A DNA stretch of 64,000 nucleotides from Actinophytocola sp035995025 (GCA_035995025.1 DASYKY010000035.1:1-64000), one strand, 5' to 3'; counted from the stretch's first letter, positions 40,014 to 49,144 are shown. Program-made: numbers and translations. Notes: generated by a model not told the origin, from the sequence alone.

Positions 40014-41261
40014 TCAGGCCGTGGTGAACGCCAGGGCCACGTTGTGGCCGCCGAAGCCGAACGAGTCGTTGATCGCCGCCGTCAGCTCCAGCTTGCGGGG
40101 CTCGCCGGCGACCACGTCCAGCGTCACCTTCGGGTCCTGGTTCTCCAGGTTGCGCGTCGCGGGGATGATCCCGTGGTACATCGACAGGATCGTCACGATG
40201 CTCTCGACCGCGCCCGCGCCGCCGACCAGGTGGCCGAGTGCGCTCTTCGGCGCCGTCAGCACCACGTGGTCGCCGATCGCCTTCGTGATCGCCACCGCCT
40301 CGCCGATGTCGCCCACCACGGTGGACGTCGCGTGCGCGTTCACGTGGCCCACGTCGGCCGGGGACAGCCCGGCCGTGCGCAGCGCCTGGGTGATCGCGTT
40401 GATCTGGCCCACGCCCTCCGGGTGGTTGCCGGTGATGTGGTACGCGTCCGACGTGATGCCGGCCCCGGCCAGCTTGCCGTAGATCCGCGCACCACGGGCC
40501 CGGGCGTAGTCCTCGCGCTCCAGCACCAGCACGCCGGCGCCCTCGCCGAGCACGAAGCCGTCACGGTCGACGTCGAACGGCCGGGACGCGCGGTCCGGCT
40601 CGTCGTTGCGCAGCGACAGCGTCCGGGACTGGGCGAACCCGGCGACGGTGATCGGCATGATGCACGCCTCCGCGCCGCCGGCGACCACGACGTCGGCCCG
40701 GCCGTTCTGGATCATCTGCCACGCCATGGCCAGGCCCTCGGCGCCGGACGCGCACGCCGACGCGGGCGAGTGCACGCCCGCCCGGGCCATCAGCTCGATG
40801 CTGACGTGGGCGGCCGGGCCGTTGGGCATGAGCATCGGCACGGTCAGCGGGGAGACCTTTCGCAGCCCCTGGCTCTCCAGGAGATCGTCCTGGTCGAGCA
40901 GGGTCTTCGGGCCGCCGATTCCGGTGCCGATGGCCACGGCGAGCCGGTCCGGGTCGACGGGCTGGCTCTCCTCCGACGGCGTCTCGTACCCGGCGTCCGC
41001 CCACGCCTGCCGCGCCGCGACGATGGCGACCTGCTCGCAACGGTCCAGCCGGCGCAGCTGTACGCGCGGCAGCACCTCCGACGGCTCAACGGCCAGCGGC
41101 GCGGAGAGCCGCGCCGGCAGGTCGTACTTCTCGGCCCATTCGGCGTCGTTGTACCTGATGCCGTTGCGGCCGGCGATCAGTCCGTCCCAGGTGGACGCTA
41201 CGTCGCCGCCGAGCGGCGTCGTCGCCCCCATGCCGGTGATGACCACATCGACGGTGCTCAT
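40014..41261 (-). CDS. fabF: 3-oxoacyl-[ACP] synthase II
   Basis: A 415-residue beta-ketoacyl-ACP synthase that elongates acyl-ACP with malonyl-ACP in FAS-II (KasA/KasB-like in mycolate producers). The catalytic Cys170 lies in SPASACASGAEG, His310 in NAHATSTVVGD and His344 in KSALGHLVGGAG. The fourth residue of the His motif is Ala where Gly is usual (NAHGTST). It is the last gene of the fasR-fabD-fabH-acpP-fabF cluster, which matches Streptomyces; M. tuberculosis has fabD-acpM-kasA. Confidence 0.96.
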   Translation of the reverse strand: MSTVDVVITGMGATTPLGGDVASTWDGLIAGRNGIRYNDAEWAEKYDLPARLSAPLAVEPSEVLPRVQLRRLDRCEQVAIVAARQAWADAGYETPSEESQPVDPDRLAVAIGTGIGGPKTLLDQDDLLESQGLRKVSPLTVPMLMPNGPAAHVSIELMARAGVHSPASACASGAEGLAMAWQMIQNGRADVVVAGGAEACIMPITVAGFAQSRTLSLRNDEPDRASRPFDVDRDGFVLGEGAGVLVLEREDYARARGARIYGKLAGAGITSDAYHITGNHPEGVGQINAITQALRTAGLSPADVGHVNAHATSTVVGDIGEAVAITKAIGDHVVLTAPKSALGHLVGGAGAVESIVTILSMYHGIIPATRNLENQDPKVTLDVVAGEPRKLELTAAINDSFGFGGHNVALAFTTA

Positions 41262-41302
41262 TGCCCCCTCCGTGAGGCTAGTCCGCCGGTTATACGGCGG
41301 TG

Positions 41303-41554
41303 TCAGACGTTCTTGGAGACATAGCCGACGGCGTCCCCGACGGTCTTGAGGTTCGCGAGCTCGGCGTCCGGGATCTTGACCTCGAAGCGGTCCTCGGCCT
41401 GCACGGCGATCTCGACCATCGACAGCGAGTCGATGTCCAGATCGTCCACAAAGGACTTGTCGGCGGTGACCTCGTCGGCCTCGACGCCGGCGACCTCTTC
41501 GACGATCTCCGCGAGCCCGGCCAGGATCTCCTCGTCGGTGGGCTTGTCAGCCAT
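41303..41554 (-). CDS. acpP: Acyl carrier protein
   Basis: An 83-residue acidic ACP. The 4'-phosphopantetheine attachment site is Ser43 in DIDSLSMVEI. It carries the growing acyl chain for FabH and FabF, between which it lies. The N-terminal extension MADKPTDEEIL is slightly longer than in E. coli and similar to AcpM of mycobacteria, without the long C-terminal tail of that protein. Confidence 0.95.
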   Translation of the reverse strand: MADKPTDEEILAGLAEIVEEVAGVEADEVTADKSFVDDLDIDSLSMVEIAVQAEDRFEVKIPDAELANLKTVGDAVGYVSKNV

Positions 41555-41618
41555 GGGTTTCTCTCTTTCTTTCTGTTGGGGGACAGCTTCTGTTCGGACA
41601 GTGGAAAGGCAGTGGAAA

Positions 41619-42593
41619 CTACGGGCAGATCACGACCTGGCCGGCGTAGGACAGCCCCGCGCCGAACCCGATCAGGAGGGCGACGTCGCCGGAGTGCAAC
41701 CGGCCCGCCGCGCGCATGTGGTCCATCGCCATCGGGATCGACGCGGACGACGTGTTGCCGGACGTGACGATGTCGTCGGCGACGACCATGTCCTCCCGCG
41801 CGCCGTTCTTGCGCAGCTTCTTCGCGATCGCCTCGACGATGCGCAGGTTCGCCTGGTGCGGGATCAGCACGTCCAGATCGGACGGATGGAGGCCGGCCAG
41901 CTCGATCGCGCGCATGGCGATCGGGGCGATCTGCGTGGTCGCCCAGCGGAAGACCGCCTGGCCCTCCTGGAAGATGTGCTTGCCGTTGGGCATCGTGATC
42001 GTCTCGACCAGGTCACCGGCGGTGCCCCAGGCGACCGGCCCGATGCCCGGCTCGTCGCTCGGTCCGACGACCGCCGCACCGGCGCCGTCGGCGAAGATGA
42101 TCGCGGTGGAGCGGTCGGCCGGGTCGACCACGTCGGTGAGCTTCTCCGAGCCGATCACGAGCACGCGCTTCGCGGAGCCGGCGCGGACCATGTCCGACGC
42201 GGCGGCGAGCGCGTAGCAGAACCCGGCGCACGCGGCGTTGAGGTCGAAGCCACCCGCCGCCTTCACCCCGACCAGCTCGGCGACCTGGGCCGCGGCGTTG
42301 GGGATCGGCACCGTCGCGGTGCAGTTGGCCACGAGCACGGTGTCCACGTCGGCCGGGACGAGGCCGGCGGCGGCGATCGCCTTCGAACCGGCCTCGACGG
42401 CCATCGACACCACGGTGTCCTCCGGCGCGGCGAAGCGGCGCTCGGCGATGCCCACGCGCTCGCGGATCCACTGGTCGTTGGTGTCCATGGTCTTGGACAG
42501 GTCGTCGTTGGTGACGACCCGCTCCGGCTGGGTGCTGCCGATCCCGAGTATCCGGGTGGCGGTGGCGCCCTGGGAAAGACGCAGCTGGGTCAT
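41619..42593 (-). CDS. fabH: 3-oxoacyl-[ACP] synthase III
   Basis: A 324-residue condensing enzyme that starts fatty acid synthesis by joining an acyl-CoA to malonyl-ACP. The Cys-His-Asn triad is Cys122 in LNAACAGFCYAL, His in IPHQANLRI and Asn in TSGNTSSASIP. In actinobacteria FabH often prefers branched-chain acyl-CoA primers, which ties it to the branched-chain amino acid genes elsewhere in the window, though not proven. ATG overlaps the FabD stop (ATGA), indicating coupling. Confidence 0.95.
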   Translation of the reverse strand: MTQLRLSQGATATRILGIGSTQPERVVTNDDLSKTMDTNDQWIRERVGIAERRFAAPEDTVVSMAVEAGSKAIAAAGLVPADVDTVLVANCTATVPIPNAAAQVAELVGVKAAGGFDLNAACAGFCYALAAASDMVRAGSAKRVLVIGSEKLTDVVDPADRSTAIIFADGAGAAVVGPSDEPGIGPVAWGTAGDLVETITMPNGKHIFQEGQAVFRWATTQIAPIAMRAIELAGLHPSDLDVLIPHQANLRIVEAIAKKLRKNGAREDMVVADDIVTSGNTSSASIPMAMDHMRAAGRLHSGDVALLIGFGAGLSYAGQVVICP

Positions 42594-43537
42594 GCGGAAG
42601 CCTCCCCGGTGCCGCCCGCGATCGCGGCGGCCACCTTCTCGAGGTCCTCGGGCTTCTTGAGGCCGGCGATCGTGACGCCGGTGAGCTCGCGGCGGGCGAG
42701 CCCGGTGAGAGCGCCGGCCGGCGGCAGCTCGGCGAGCGAGCCGACGCCGCGAGCGATCATCGTCGCCATGCAGGAGTCCCACCGCACGGGCAGCGTGACC
42801 TGCTCGACCAGCCGGCCGAGCATCTCCGTGCCGCTGGTCACGACCTCGCCGTCGGCGTTGGACAGCAGCGTGCGGGTCGGGTCCGCGACGGTGATGCCGG
42901 CGGCCTTCTCCCGCATCGCGTCGCGCGCCGGCTCCATGTAGTGCGTGTGGAACGCGCCGGCGACCTTGAGCTTGATGATCTTCTTCACGAAGTCCGGCTT
43001 GCTGTCGACGATCTTGTCGACGGCGTCGAGCGCACCGGCGGCGACGATCTGCCCCGCACCGTTGCGGTTGGCCGGCACCAGGTCGAACCCGGCCAGCCAG
43101 TCGACGACCTGCTCGGGCTCGCCGCCCATGACCGCGGCCATGCCGGTCGGGGCGAGCTCGCAGGCGGCGGCCATCTCCCGGCCGCGCACGGCGGCCAGCG
43201 CCACCGCGTCGTCCGCGCTGAGCACGCCGGCCATCGCGGCCGCGGCGAGCTCACCGACGGAGTGCCCGGCCACCAGCACGTCGGCCGGCAGCTCGTGGCG
43301 GCGCGCCAGCTCCTCGAAGGCCAGCAGCGCCAGCGCGACGACCAGCGGCTGGGTGATCGCGGTGTCCTTGATCGCGTCCGCGTCCGCGACGGTCCCGAGC
43401 TCGACCAGGTCGAGACCGGTCAGCTCGGACCAGCCGGCGACCCGCTCACGGGTGCCGTCCAGTTCGAGCCACGGGGCGAACATGCCGGGAGTCTGGGAGC
43501 CCTGGCCTGGGGCGAGTAGCGCGAGCACGGTGTCCAC
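42590..43537 (-). CDS. fabD: Malonyl-CoA:ACP malonyltransferase
   Basis: A 315-residue transacylase that moves malonyl from CoA to ACP. The nucleophile Ser93 lies in GHSVGELAA and the catalytic His in AFHTHYMEPA; the start APGQGSQTPGM is standard. GTG start (43537); GTG 43528 is an alternative. It is the first gene after the regulator fasR and has an inverted repeat in its upstream region, probably the operator. Confidence 0.95.
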   Translation of the reverse strand: MDTVLALLAPGQGSQTPGMFAPWLELDGTRERVAGWSELTGLDLVELGTVADADAIKDTAITQPLVVALALLAFEELARRHELPADVLVAGHSVGELAAAAMAGVLSADDAVALAAVRGREMAAACELAPTGMAAVMGGEPEQVVDWLAGFDLVPANRNGAGQIVAAGALDAVDKIVDSKPDFVKKIIKLKVAGAFHTHYMEPARDAMREKAAGITVADPTRTLLSNADGEVVTSGTEMLGRLVEQVTLPVRWDSCMATMIARGVGSLAELPPAGALTGLARRELTGVTIAGLKKPEDLEKVAAAIAGGTGEASA

Positions 43538-43595
43538 TACACACGTCCACCCACGTCTGACGTGATGCTGACACTCACGAAGTCGTGGCGGCCGA

Positions 43596-43614
43596 TTTGT
43601 AGAGAACCTACAAA
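43596..43614. promoter_or_regulatory. Inverted repeat TTTGTAG-N5-CTACAAA in the fabD promoter region
   Basis: Perfect 7-bp arms with a 5-nt spacer (AGAAC), in an otherwise AT-richer patch between fasR and fabD. On the minus strand it includes TACAAA, which could be the -10 box of fabD. FasR binds the fabD promoter in Streptomyces; this palindrome is the obvious candidate site here, but FasR and this site are not proven to interact. Confidence 0.6.
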
Positions 43615-43663
43615 GGTTACGGCCGTATGAACGGTAAAGCCCGTGACGTGTTGTCTGTTTTGG

Positions 43664-44836
43664 TTACCACAAGCCACGTGATCGCGACAGTCTGCCCACC
43701 GCCAGTGCGATGCGCAGCACGAGCGCGTCGCGAGCGAGGTTGGGGTTGTGGCCGGTCAGGTCGGTGGCCTTGCGCAGCCGGTAGCGAACCGTGTTCGGGT
43801 GGACGAACAGCAGCCGGGCACACGTCTCCAGCACCCCGCCCGCCTCGAGGTAGGTCTCGACGGTCTCGAGCAGTGAGCCGCCCGCCTCCTCGAGTGGCCG
43901 GGCGATCTGCTCGATGAGCTGCCACTCGGCCTCCGGGTCGCCGGCGAGCGCGCGCTCGGGCAGCAGGTCGGCGGAGCGGACCGGCCGCGGCGCGGTGGGC
44001 CAGGCGACGACCGCGCGCAGCCCGGACAGCGCGTCGGCGGAGCTGCGGTGCGCGTCGGCGATGTTGTCCATGGTCGGCCCGGCGACCACCGGACCGTCGC
44101 CGAAGGACATGGCCATCTTCCGCAGGACCTCGTCGGTCGGCTCCGCGGTGTCGCCGGCGAGCACCACGACGAGCCGGGAGCCCTGCACGCCGAGCAGCAC
44201 CGACCGGTTGGCGCGGGCGGCGCGGCTGCGGACCTCGTAGAGCACGGTCGGCGGGTCGTCGGAGGGGGAGTTGCCCACGAGGACGGTCGCCGGCGCGTCG
44301 AGATCCCAGCCGAGCGCGGCGGCTCGGGACAGCAGGGACTCCTCGGCGTCGCCGCGGACGATCGCGTCCACGACCGACGCCTCGAGGCGGGCGTCCCACG
44401 CGCCGCGCGTCTCGGCGGCGGAGGCGTAGGACATGGCGGAGGTGAACGCGACCTCGCGCCCGTAGCGCAGCACGGCCTCGGTGAGCGCCAGCCGCTCGTC
44501 GTCGTCCGCGGCGAGGTCGGGGATCTCGCGTTCGATGATGTGCAGCGCGACGCGGACGAGCTCGACGGTCTGCCGGAGGCTGATCCACCGGGACAGCTCG
44601 CGCGGGGCCTGGCGGAAGGCGTCGGTGGTGAGCCGGATGGCCTCGCGCTGGTCGCGCACGTAGGCGGTGAACCCTGCCGCGCCGGTCTGCGCGATGAGCT
44701 GCACGCTCGCCCGCTGGTCGGCCGGCATCCGGCCGAACCACGGGAACTGCTCGTCCATCGACGCCAGCGCGAGCGACGCGAGCTTGCCAGAGGCCCGGTC
44801 GAGCGCCGCGAGCGTCGCCTCCGACACCTTTGCCAT
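43664..44836 (-). CDS. fasR: PucR/CdaR-type regulator of fatty acid synthesis
   Basis: A 390-residue regulator whose C-terminal helix-turn-helix of the PucR type reads FVHPNTVRYRLRKATDLTGH. The middle part has a GGDEF-like fold typical of CdaR/PucR proteins, and the N-terminal half is a sensor-like domain. Position just upstream of fabD, as for FasR (SCO2386 in S. coelicolor, Rv2242 in M. tuberculosis), which activates the fabD operon, supports the name. It is transcribed in the same direction as fabD. Confidence 0.88.
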   Translation of the reverse strand: MAKVSEATLAALDRASGKLASLALASMDEQFPWFGRMPADQRASVQLIAQTGAAGFTAYVRDQREAIRLTTDAFRQAPRELSRWISLRQTVELVRVALHIIEREIPDLAADDDERLALTEAVLRYGREVAFTSAMSYASAAETRGAWDARLEASVVDAIVRGDAEESLLSRAAALGWDLDAPATVLVGNSPSDDPPTVLYEVRSRAARANRSVLLGVQGSRLVVVLAGDTAEPTDEVLRKMAMSFGDGPVVAGPTMDNIADAHRSSADALSGLRAVVAWPTAPRPVRSADLLPERALAGDPEAEWQLIEQIARPLEEAGGSLLETVETYLEAGGVLETCARLLFVHPNTVRYRLRKATDLTGHNPNLARDALVLRIALAVGRLSRSRGLW

Positions 44837-44966
44837 GGTGCGACCCTATGCCCAGGACACAACGACCAAGCCAGGGAAGCCGAAGCCGAACCCGGAAGAA
44901 AGATCGCACGGCTGGTCAACAAAAAGCCGACACCGCTGGGTCAAAAGAAGCACGCACCGTGGGGGT

Positions 44967-44985
44967 CTGGGGGGTCGCCCCCCAG
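44967..44985. terminator. GC hairpin CTGGGGGG-TCG-CCCCCCAG
   Basis: A symmetrical 8-bp stem with a 3-nt loop, able to act in either direction. It probably supports termination of aceE transcription before fasR. Confidence 0.5.
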
Positions 44986-45049
44986 GACAATGATCCGCAT
45001 CCGCCCCCGGGGAAGGCGCGCAAGCGCCGAACACGGTAGCGGAGGATGC

Positions 45050-45090
45050 GGGCCGCCCGGCGCGGCGATTCGCACGCCGCCGGGCGGCCC
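45050..45090 (-). terminator. Hairpin terminator after aceE
   Basis: A perfect 13-bp stem, GGGCCGCCCGGCG with its complement, and a 15-nt loop, 116 nt past the aceE stop codon on the minus strand. There is no T tract, as is usual for actinobacterial terminators. Confidence 0.55.
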
Positions 45091-45205
45091 CTCTCCCCGG
45101 TCCCCACCGGTAACTCCACTATGGACGGCCTCAGGGGAGGTTGCCAGCGGTGTCCCCCTATCGTGCTAACGGTTCATCTACGCAGGTCAACGGGGTTACC
45201 CTGCG

Positions 45206-48004
45206 TCAGGCCGAGCCGGGGTCGGATGTCTGCGGGCCTGCCGCCGTGACGTCGTCCAGGCGGTACTTGCGGGCGGCGTCGGTCACCGTGGACTTCTCCA
45301 CCTCACCGCGCCTGGCCAACGCCGCCAGCGCGGCCACGGTGATCGACTCGGCGTCGACCAGGAAGTGCCTGCGCGCCGCCGGCCGGGTGTCCGAGAAGCC
45401 GAAGCCGTCCGTGCCCAACGTGAACATGTCCGTCGGCACCCACGGGCGGATCAGGTCCGGCACCGCGCGCATCCAGTCCGTCGCCGCGATCACCGGGCCC
45501 GAGCCGCCGGACAGCACCTGCGTCACGTACGGGCGCCGCGCCTCCGCCTCCGGGTGCAGGAAGTTGTGCCGGTCCGTCTCGACCGCGTCGCGGCGCAGCT
45601 CCGCCCACGACGTCGCCGACCACACCTCGGCCCGCACGTCCCACTCGTCGCGCAGCCGGTCGGCCGCGCGCAGCGCCCACGGCATCGCCACGCCGGACGT
45701 GAGGATCCGCGCCCGCGGGCCGGAACCGTCGGGGGCCTCCTGGTACCGGTACAGCCCGCGCAGCAGCCCCTCGACGTCCAGGCCGGCGGGCTCCGGCGCC
45801 TGGACGTACGGCTCGTTGTAGATGGTCAGGTAGTAGTAGATGTCCTCGGCCTGCTCGCCGTACATCCGCCGCAGGCCGTCGCGCACGATGTGGGCGATCT
45901 CGAACGACCACGCCGGGTCGTACGCGATCACGGCCGGGTTGGTCGCCGCCAGCAGCAGCGAGTGCCCGTCGTTGTGCTGCAGGCCCTCGCCCGTCAGCGT
46001 GGTGCGCCCGGCGGTGGCGCCGAGGATGAACCCGCGCGCCATCTGGTCCGCGGCCGCCCACAGCCCGTCGCCGGTGCGCTGGAAACCGAACATCGAGTAG
46101 AAGACGTAGATCGGGATCATCGGCTCGCCGTGGGTGGCGTACGACGTCCCCGCCGCGGTGAACGACGCGGTCGAGCCGGCCTCGTTGATGCCCTCGTGCA
46201 GGATCTGGCCCTGCTCGCTCTCCTTGTAGCTCAGCATGAGCGACGCGTCGACCGACGTGTACAGCTGGCCCTGCGGGTTGTAGATCTTCTGCGTCGGGAA
46301 CATCGAGTCCATGCCGAACGTGCGCGCCTCGTCCGGGATGATCGGCACGATCCGCGGCCCGATCTCCGGGTCCTTCGCGAGGTCGCGGACCAGCCGGACG
46401 AACGCCATCGTCGTGGCGACCTCCTGCTTGCCCGACCCGCGCCGGACCACCTCGTACACCTTCTCGCCGGGCAGCACCAGCGCCTTGGTCTTCGCCCGCC
46501 GCTCGGGCACGAAGCCGCCGAGCTGGCGGCGCCGCTCGAGCAGGTACTGGATCTCCGGCGCGTCCGGGCCCGGGTGGTAGTACGGCGGCAGGTACGGGTC
46601 CTTCTCGAGCGCCTCGTCGGAGATCGGGATGCGCAGCGAGTCCCGGAAGCCCTTGAGGTCGTCCAGGGTCATCTTCTTCATCTGGTGGGTCGCGTTGCGC
46701 CCGGCGAAGTGCGACCCGAGGCCGTAGCCCTTGATCGTCTTGGCGAGGATCACGGTCGGCTGGCCGTGGTGCTCGGTGGCCGCCTGGTAGGCCGCGAAGA
46801 CCTTGCGGTAGTCGTGTCCGCCGCGCTTGAGGTTCCAGATGTCCTGGTCGGACATCGGCTCGACGAGCTCCTTGGTACGCGGGTCCCGCCCGAAGAAGTG
46901 CTCGCGGACGAAGGCGCCGTCGTTGGCCTTGTAGGTCTGGTAGTCGCCGTCCGGCGTGGTGTTCATCAGGTTGATCAGGGCGCCGTCGCGGTCGGCGTGC
47001 AGCAGCGTGTCCCACTCGCGGCCCCAGATGACCTTGATCACGTTCCAGCCCGCGCCGCGGAAGAACGACTCCAGCTCCTGGATGATCTTGCCGTTGCCGC
47101 GTACCGGTCCGTCGAGCCGCTGCAGGTTGCAGTTGATGACGAACGTGAGGTTGTCCAGGCCCTCGTTGGCCGCCACGTGGATCAGCCCGCGCGACTCCGG
47201 CTCGTCCATCTCGCCGTCGCCCAGGAACGCCCAGACGTGCTGGTCGGTGGTCTGCGTGATGCCACGCGCGTGCAGGTACCGGTTGAACCGGGCCTGGTAG
47301 ATCGCGTTCATGGGGCCGAGGCCCATCGAGACCGTCGGGTACTCCCAGAAGTCCGGCATCAGCCGCGGGTGCGGGTAGGACGGCAGGCCGGCGCCCGGGC
47401 CGCCGTGCGAGTACTCCTGGCGGAAGCCGTCGAGCTGGTCGGCGGACAGGCGGCCCTCGAGGAACGCGCGGGCGTACATGCCGGGGGAGGCGTGGCCCTG
47501 GAAGTACACCTGGTCGCCGCCGCCGGGGTGGTCCTTGCCGCGGAAGAACCAGTTGAAGCCGACCTCGTAGAGCGTCGCGGAGGAGGCGTAGGTCGAGATG
47601 TGCCCGCCGACGCCCACGCCGGGGCGCTGCGCGCGGTGCACGGTCATCGCCGCGTTCCACCGGATCCAGGCCCGGTAGCGGCGCTCGACCTCCTCGTCGC
47701 CGGGGAACCAGGGCTCCTGGTCGGTGGGGATCGTGTTGACGTAGTCCGTGCTGGTGAGCGAGGGCACGCCGACGCGGCTCTCCCGGGCGCGCTCGAGCAG
47801 CCGGAGCATCAGGTACCGCGCCCGAGCCTGGCCACCGGAGGAGAGCATCGCGTCGAACGACTCGAGCCACTCGGCGGTCTCGTCCGGATCGATGTCCGGC
47901 AGGTGTGCCGCGAGGCCGTCCCGGATGACCCGCACCCGCTCGGGCCGATTCCTGCTGTTTTCGCTGTTCTGCGTGGCCAAGGGATCTCCAGTGCCTGCGC
48001 TCAT
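45206..48004 (-). CDS. aceE: Pyruvate dehydrogenase E1, homodimeric
   Basis: A 932-residue ThDP enzyme that decarboxylates pyruvate and acetylates the lipoyl group of E2. The single-chain (E. coli-like) form is typical of actinobacteria. Motifs: the ThDP site at FLGDGEMDEPES and NCNLQRLDGPVRGNGKI, and the pyrimidine region EGINEAGSTASF; active-site His residues lie in GHISTYAS and in the loop around YFQGHASPG. E2 (sucB/aceF) and E3 (lpd) are 11-14 kb away in this window. An inverted repeat lies 59 nt upstream of the start. The order ahpE-DUF3052-aceE-fasR-fabD matches M. tuberculosis. Confidence 0.97.
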   Translation of the reverse strand: MSAGTGDPLATQNSENSRNRPERVRVIRDGLAAHLPDIDPDETAEWLESFDAMLSSGGQARARYLMLRLLERARESRVGVPSLTSTDYVNTIPTDQEPWFPGDEEVERRYRAWIRWNAAMTVHRAQRPGVGVGGHISTYASSATLYEVGFNWFFRGKDHPGGGDQVYFQGHASPGMYARAFLEGRLSADQLDGFRQEYSHGGPGAGLPSYPHPRLMPDFWEYPTVSMGLGPMNAIYQARFNRYLHARGITQTTDQHVWAFLGDGEMDEPESRGLIHVAANEGLDNLTFVINCNLQRLDGPVRGNGKIIQELESFFRGAGWNVIKVIWGREWDTLLHADRDGALINLMNTTPDGDYQTYKANDGAFVREHFFGRDPRTKELVEPMSDQDIWNLKRGGHDYRKVFAAYQAATEHHGQPTVILAKTIKGYGLGSHFAGRNATHQMKKMTLDDLKGFRDSLRIPISDEALEKDPYLPPYYHPGPDAPEIQYLLERRRQLGGFVPERRAKTKALVLPGEKVYEVVRRGSGKQEVATTMAFVRLVRDLAKDPEIGPRIVPIIPDEARTFGMDSMFPTQKIYNPQGQLYTSVDASLMLSYKESEQGQILHEGINEAGSTASFTAAGTSYATHGEPMIPIYVFYSMFGFQRTGDGLWAAADQMARGFILGATAGRTTLTGEGLQHNDGHSLLLAATNPAVIAYDPAWSFEIAHIVRDGLRRMYGEQAEDIYYYLTIYNEPYVQAPEPAGLDVEGLLRGLYRYQEAPDGSGPRARILTSGVAMPWALRAADRLRDEWDVRAEVWSATSWAELRRDAVETDRHNFLHPEAEARRPYVTQVLSGGSGPVIAATDWMRAVPDLIRPWVPTDMFTLGTDGFGFSDTRPAARRHFLVDAESITVAALAALARRGEVEKSTVTDAARKYRLDDVTAAGPQTSDPGSA

Positions 48005-48062
48005 GAGGCTAACTCTGCCATCACCTCCATCATCGTCGTCTCGACGGCCGCTCGCGTCATCG

Positions 48063-48082
48063 TTACCAGTCAGTACTGGTAA
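48063..48082. promoter_or_regulatory. Inverted repeat TTACCAGT-CAGT-ACTGGTAA upstream of aceE
   Basis: Perfect 8-bp arms with a 4-bp spacer, between the divergent aceE and DUF3052 genes and 59 nt from the aceE start. It is the likely operator for a dimeric regulator (GntR/PdhR or TetR type) of pyruvate dehydrogenase. The regulator gene is not identified in the window. Confidence 0.6.
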
Positions 48083-48129
48083 ACCCGGCGTGGGTGGTTG
48101 CGCAGGTGGGCACGCTCAGTGTTCGCTAT

Positions 48130-48143
48130 CCCAATACATTGGG
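48130..48143. promoter_or_regulatory. Small palindrome CCCAAT-AC-ATTGGG upstream of DUF3052
   Basis: 6-bp arms with a 2-bp spacer, 41 nt before the DUF3052 start. Distinct in sequence from the aceE repeat, so perhaps a second operator, or by chance. Confidence 0.35.
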
Positions 48144-48183
48144 CGGTGGTTGGCCGCCGCGAGGGCGAGGAGGAGCAGGAGCC

Positions 48184-48615
48184 GTGGTCGCCGCGGGAGA
48201 CGCCGGGAGTGCCGGCGTCGCCGAGAAGCTCGGGATCGAGCCAGGCATGGTCGTCCAGGAGATCGGCTGGGACGAGGACGTCGATGACGACGTGCGGGCC
48301 GACGTCGAGGAACGCATCGGGGGCGATCTGCTCGACGAGGATGCGGACGACGTCGTCGACGTGGTGCTGATGTGGTGGCGGGAGGATGACGGCGACCTGG
48401 TCGACGCCCTCATGGACGCCATGGGGCCGCTTGCCGACAACGGGATCATCTGGGTGCTGACACCCAAGACCGGCCGCGACGGCCACGTCGAGCCGAGCGA
48501 GATCGCCGAGGCGGTGCCGACCGCCGGTTTGTCGCAGACGTCGAGCGCGAGCGTCGGTACCGATTGGTCGGCCACCCGGCTGGTGTCGCCGAAGTCCGCC
48601 AAGTCCAAGCGCTGA
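48184..48615 (+). CDS. DUF3052 family protein
   Basis: A 143-residue acidic protein: VAEKLGIEPGMVVQEIGWDE, then VDVVLMWWREDDGDLVDALM and WVLTPKTGRDGHVEPSEI. This is the actinobacterial DUF3052, found next to aceE and ahpE in M. tuberculosis (Rv2239c). The C-terminal WVLTPK segment resembles SAM-independent, small alpha/beta proteins, but the function is unknown. GTG 48184 follows an AGGAGG-rich stretch; a longer frame upstream adds an Arg/Gly-rich segment that is not conserved. Confidence 0.88.
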   Translation: MVAAGDAGSAGVAEKLGIEPGMVVQEIGWDEDVDDDVRADVEERIGGDLLDEDADDVVDVVLMWWREDDGDLVDALMDAMGPLADNGIIWVLTPKTGRDGHVEPSEIAEAVPTAGLSQTSSASVGTDWSATRLVSPKSAKSKR

Positions 48616-48682
48616 ACCATCGTTAACCGGGGTGGCCTAGGCTGGCGCCGCAACCGGGAGACGAACAGCAGGAGGATGTTCC

Positions 48683-49144
48683 ATGGCGGTCGAGGTCGGT
48701 TCGAAGGCGCCTGAGTTCACGCTCAAGGACTACAACAACCAGCAGGTGGCGTTGTCGTCCTTCCAGGGGACGTCGAACGTGCTGCTCGTGTTCTACCCGT
48801 TCGCGTTCAGCGGCATCTGCCAGGGCGAGCTGTGCCAGGTGCGCGACGAGCTCGCGGACTACTCCGCCGCGGACGTGCAGGTCCTGGGCGTGTCGGTGGA
48901 CACGCCGTTCAGCCTCAAGGCGTGGGCGGACCAGCAGGGCTTCCAGTTCCCGCTGCTGTCCGACTTCTGGCCCCACGGCGCGGTCGCGTCCACGTACGGT
49001 GTCTTCAACGAGGCGGCGGGCCTGGCCAACCGGGGCACGTTCCTGATCGACAAGGAAGGCGTGGTCCGCTTCGCGGAGATCAACAGCCCGGGCGAGCGCC
49101 GCGATCAGGACGCCTGGAAGAAGGCGGTGGCCGCTCTCCCGTGA
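48683..49144 (+). CDS. ahpE: AhpE-type peroxiredoxin
   Basis: A 153-residue one-Cys-like peroxiredoxin that reduces peroxides with the help of mycothiol/mycoredoxin. The peroxidatic Cys46 sits in YPFAFSGICQGEL; a second Cys at 51 (GELC) is present and could be a resolving residue, an odd feature for AhpE. The Arg of the active site is likely in NRGTFLIDKEGV. It follows DUF3052 (67 bp) in the same direction as in M. tuberculosis, and precedes tRNA-Val by 7 nt. Confidence 0.93.
   Translation: MAVEVGSKAPEFTLKDYNNQQVALSSFQGTSNVLLVFYPFAFSGICQGELCQVRDELADYSAADVQVLGVSVDTPFSLKAWADQQGFQFPLLSDFWPHGAVASTYGVFNEAAGLANRGTFLIDKEGVVRFAEINSPGERRDQDAWKKAVAALP

Larger units (their letters stand above)
44837..45205. 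other. 369-bp non-coding region between aceE end and fasR start
   Basis: No gene is seen here. Two hairpins are present: GGGCCGCCCGGCG (45050-45062) pairs perfectly over 13 bp with 45078-45090, and CTGGGGGG (44967-44974) with CCCCCCAG (44978-44985) around TCG. Both suit termination of aceE transcription. Between them lies GGCGCGCAAGCGCCGAACAC, closely similar to sequence at 54763-54782, so it is probably a copy of a dispersed element. The fasR promoter must lie at the lower end, near 44837-44920. Confidence 0.6.
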
